Notes under the pieces: model-generated
The model's database searches: none
The model's input: the letters and a program-made list of their open reading frames with translations, nothing else
What the model was told of the DNA's origin: nothing
Source: Verrucomicrobiales bacterium
GTDB lineage: Bacteria > Verrucomicrobiota > Verrucomicrobiia > Verrucomicrobiales > Verrucomicrobiaceae
Assembly: GCA_003506995.1 (NCBI GenBank)
Contig: DNXB01000225.1
Coordinates: forward strand, 1,529 to 24,028
Length of the DNA: 22,500 bases
Reading direction: 5' to 3'
Shown here: positions 21,319 through 22,500 of the stretch, piece by piece
Position numbering within the stretch: the stretch's first letter is position 1
Layout: every line of letters begins with the position of its first letter
Made by a program: the position numbers and the translations under genes

Positions 21319-22500
21319 TCAATGATTGAAGAGGAACTCCTTCGTATTCAGCAGCGCCCACAAGATGTCCTCATAGGCCTCTTTTTTGCCTTTGAAGGCT
21401 TCGTCACCGGCTTTGCCAGTGGTTTTCTTGTCGAGATGCGCGTGGGCGAATTTCACTTCGTCAGCGTTGGGTTCGCGACTGAGGGCGATGTGGTAGAGGT
21501 CGGTGATCTTGTCGTCATCGGGGCGATTGTCCTTGGTGAGCATGTCGGCACGGCCATTGTCACGAGAGAGCTGGGTTTGGATGTCGGCGGCGTTCAGCAG
21601 GTGCAGGCTCTGCGCGAGGCTGGCCTCCTGCGTGCGCTCGCATTCGCAGGCGCTGGAGGAATCGGGGCGGCCAAAGACACTGAGGAAGTAGGTGCTTTGG
21701 TTGTAGCTGTTGTCCGGCAGCGCTACGGCGCGTGTGCCGGGAGCCTGGCCGGCGAATTTGCTTTCGACATCGAGTAGTGTGTTCACGGCGTCGTAGAGCA
21801 CCTCGGCATTGAGACGCTTCGGATAGTAGCGGCTGAAGTTCTGGCGGTCCTTGGCGTTGTGCGTGTTCGGCACGGCGCTTAGCTGATACGTTGTGCTGGT
21901 GACGATGGTGCGGATGAGCTTCTTCATGTCGTAGCCGCTTTTCACGAAGTCGGCGGCGAGTGCGCTGAGCAGTTCGGGGTTCACGGGCGGGTTCGTCTCG
22001 CGCATGTCGTCCTCGGGCTCGACGAGGCCGCGATTGAAGAAGTGCTTCCAGTAACGGTTCACGAGCGTGTGGGCGAAGAAGGGATTGTCCTTCGCGCTCA
22101 TCCATTCAGCGAGCGCGTGACGTGGATCTTGCTCAGGTTTCAGCTTCAAGGCGCTGCCGCCGAGGCTGGTGGGCATGACGGCTTCCTTCGTGCGGATGTT
22201 CGTGGTCTGCGCGATGCCGCGTTTGTGGAAGATGGTCTCCTCGCCGATGAAGGTGGAGGGCTTGCGTGACACGTTGCTGAAGAAAGCGGCGAAGCCGTAG
22301 TAGTCCTGCTGACTCCACTTCTCGAAGGGATGATGATGGCACTGGGCGCACTGCATGCGCGTGCCGAGGAAGAGCTGCGCCACGTCCTCCATCTGCTGCT
22401 TCTGCTCCTTCACCTGACGATACCAAGCAACGGGCGGGTTCTGTTCGAGATCGCCTGCGGCGGCGACGACTTCGCGCACGAACTGGTCGTAGGGCTTGTT
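21319..22500 (-). CDS. DUF1549/DUF1553 protein (5' part outside window)
   Basis: The frame runs open through the right edge, so the N-terminus is missing; 393 residues are visible. The beginning is the end of a DUF1549 domain (NKPYDQFVREVV..., then FLGTRMQCAQCHHHPFEKW with a CxxCH motif that may bind heme or metal). A DUF1553 domain follows: NPFFAHTLVNRYWKHFFNRGLVEPEDDMRETNPP, LLSALAADFVKSGYDMKKLIRTIVTS and RRLNAE-like KRLNAEVLYDAV. It ends with LNTKEFLFNH, as is usual for the family. Complete members often have an N-terminal cytochrome c domain and signal peptide. They are abundant in Planctomycetota and Verrucomicrobiota and often accompany sulfatase or DUF1501 genes; the biochemical role is unknown. 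It is the first visible gene of the unit running leftwards. Confidence 0.93.
   Translation of the reverse strand, partial: NKPYDQFVREVVAAAGDLEQNPPVAWYRQVKEQKQQMEDVAQLFLGTRMQCAQCHHHPFEKWSQQDYYGFAAFFSNVSRKPSTFIGEETIFHKRGIAQTTNIRTKEAVMPTSLGGSALKLKPEQDPRHALAEWMSAKDNPFFAHTLVNRYWKHFFNRGLVEPEDDMRETNPPVNPELLSALAADFVKSGYDMKKLIRTIVTSTTYQLSAVPNTHNAKDRQNFSRYYPKRLNAEVLYDAVNTLLDVESKFAGQAPGTRAVALPDNSYNQSTYFLSVFGRPDSSSACECERTQEASLAQSLHLLNAADIQTQLSRDNGRADMLTKDNRPDDDKITDLYHIALSREPNADEVKFAHAHLDKKTTGKAGDEAFKGKKEAYEDILWALLNTKEFLFNH

Overview
The window is a GC-rich bacterial chromosome segment, densely coded and mostly on the minus strand. The best guess is a Verrucomicrobiota member, with Planctomycetota as the main alternative. 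The clues are a DUF1549/DUF1553 protein, a 'planctomycete-type' cytochrome c fused to WD40 repeats, a TIG/PPC-type secreted protein, a BNR-repeat secreted protein and intergenic simple repeats of the ATTCGTC/GCAGAAT kind. This placement rests on remembered gene-family distribution, not on a marker gene.

Layout. Positions 1-5433 hold housekeeping and envelope genes: partial pgsA and folC (minus), then a GT39-type membrane glycosyltransferase and a PAP2 phosphatase (plus), then an MFS transporter (minus) overlapping the PAP2 gene tail to tail. Next come an AAA_14/DUF4143 ATPase with an apparently leaderless promoter overlapping an inverted repeat, a secreted NlpC/P60-like protein, a broken nucleotidyltransferase module (plus) and a secreted BNR/Asp-box protein.

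Positions 9863-13837 form an accessory island on the minus strand: an intact nucleotidyltransferase whose small partner gene overlaps it in another frame, a DUF4209 protein with an HEPN-like RNxxAH motif, and a YhcG/DUF1016 protein that has lost its catalytic core. The yhcG-like gene carries eight hairpin repeats in frame. Their stems vary with compensating changes while their 7-nt loops stay similar. This is the most unusual signal in the window.

Positions 13902-22500 look like one long minus-strand unit read from right to left: DUF1549/DUF1553 protein, PPC/TIG secreted protein, cytochrome c-WD40-coiled-coil protein, HpcH/HpaI aldolase and FAD-dependent oxidoreductase. The first three encode exported proteins, two of them joined by a 4-bp ATGA overlap. 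The last two are 6 bp apart and probably act in oxidation and cleavage of an unknown sugar-derived substrate. A 26-bp perfect inverted repeat sits inside the oxidoreductase gene, and simple-repeat DNA has become part of two signal-peptide coding regions. No rRNA, tRNA, CRISPR array or transposase gene was seen.
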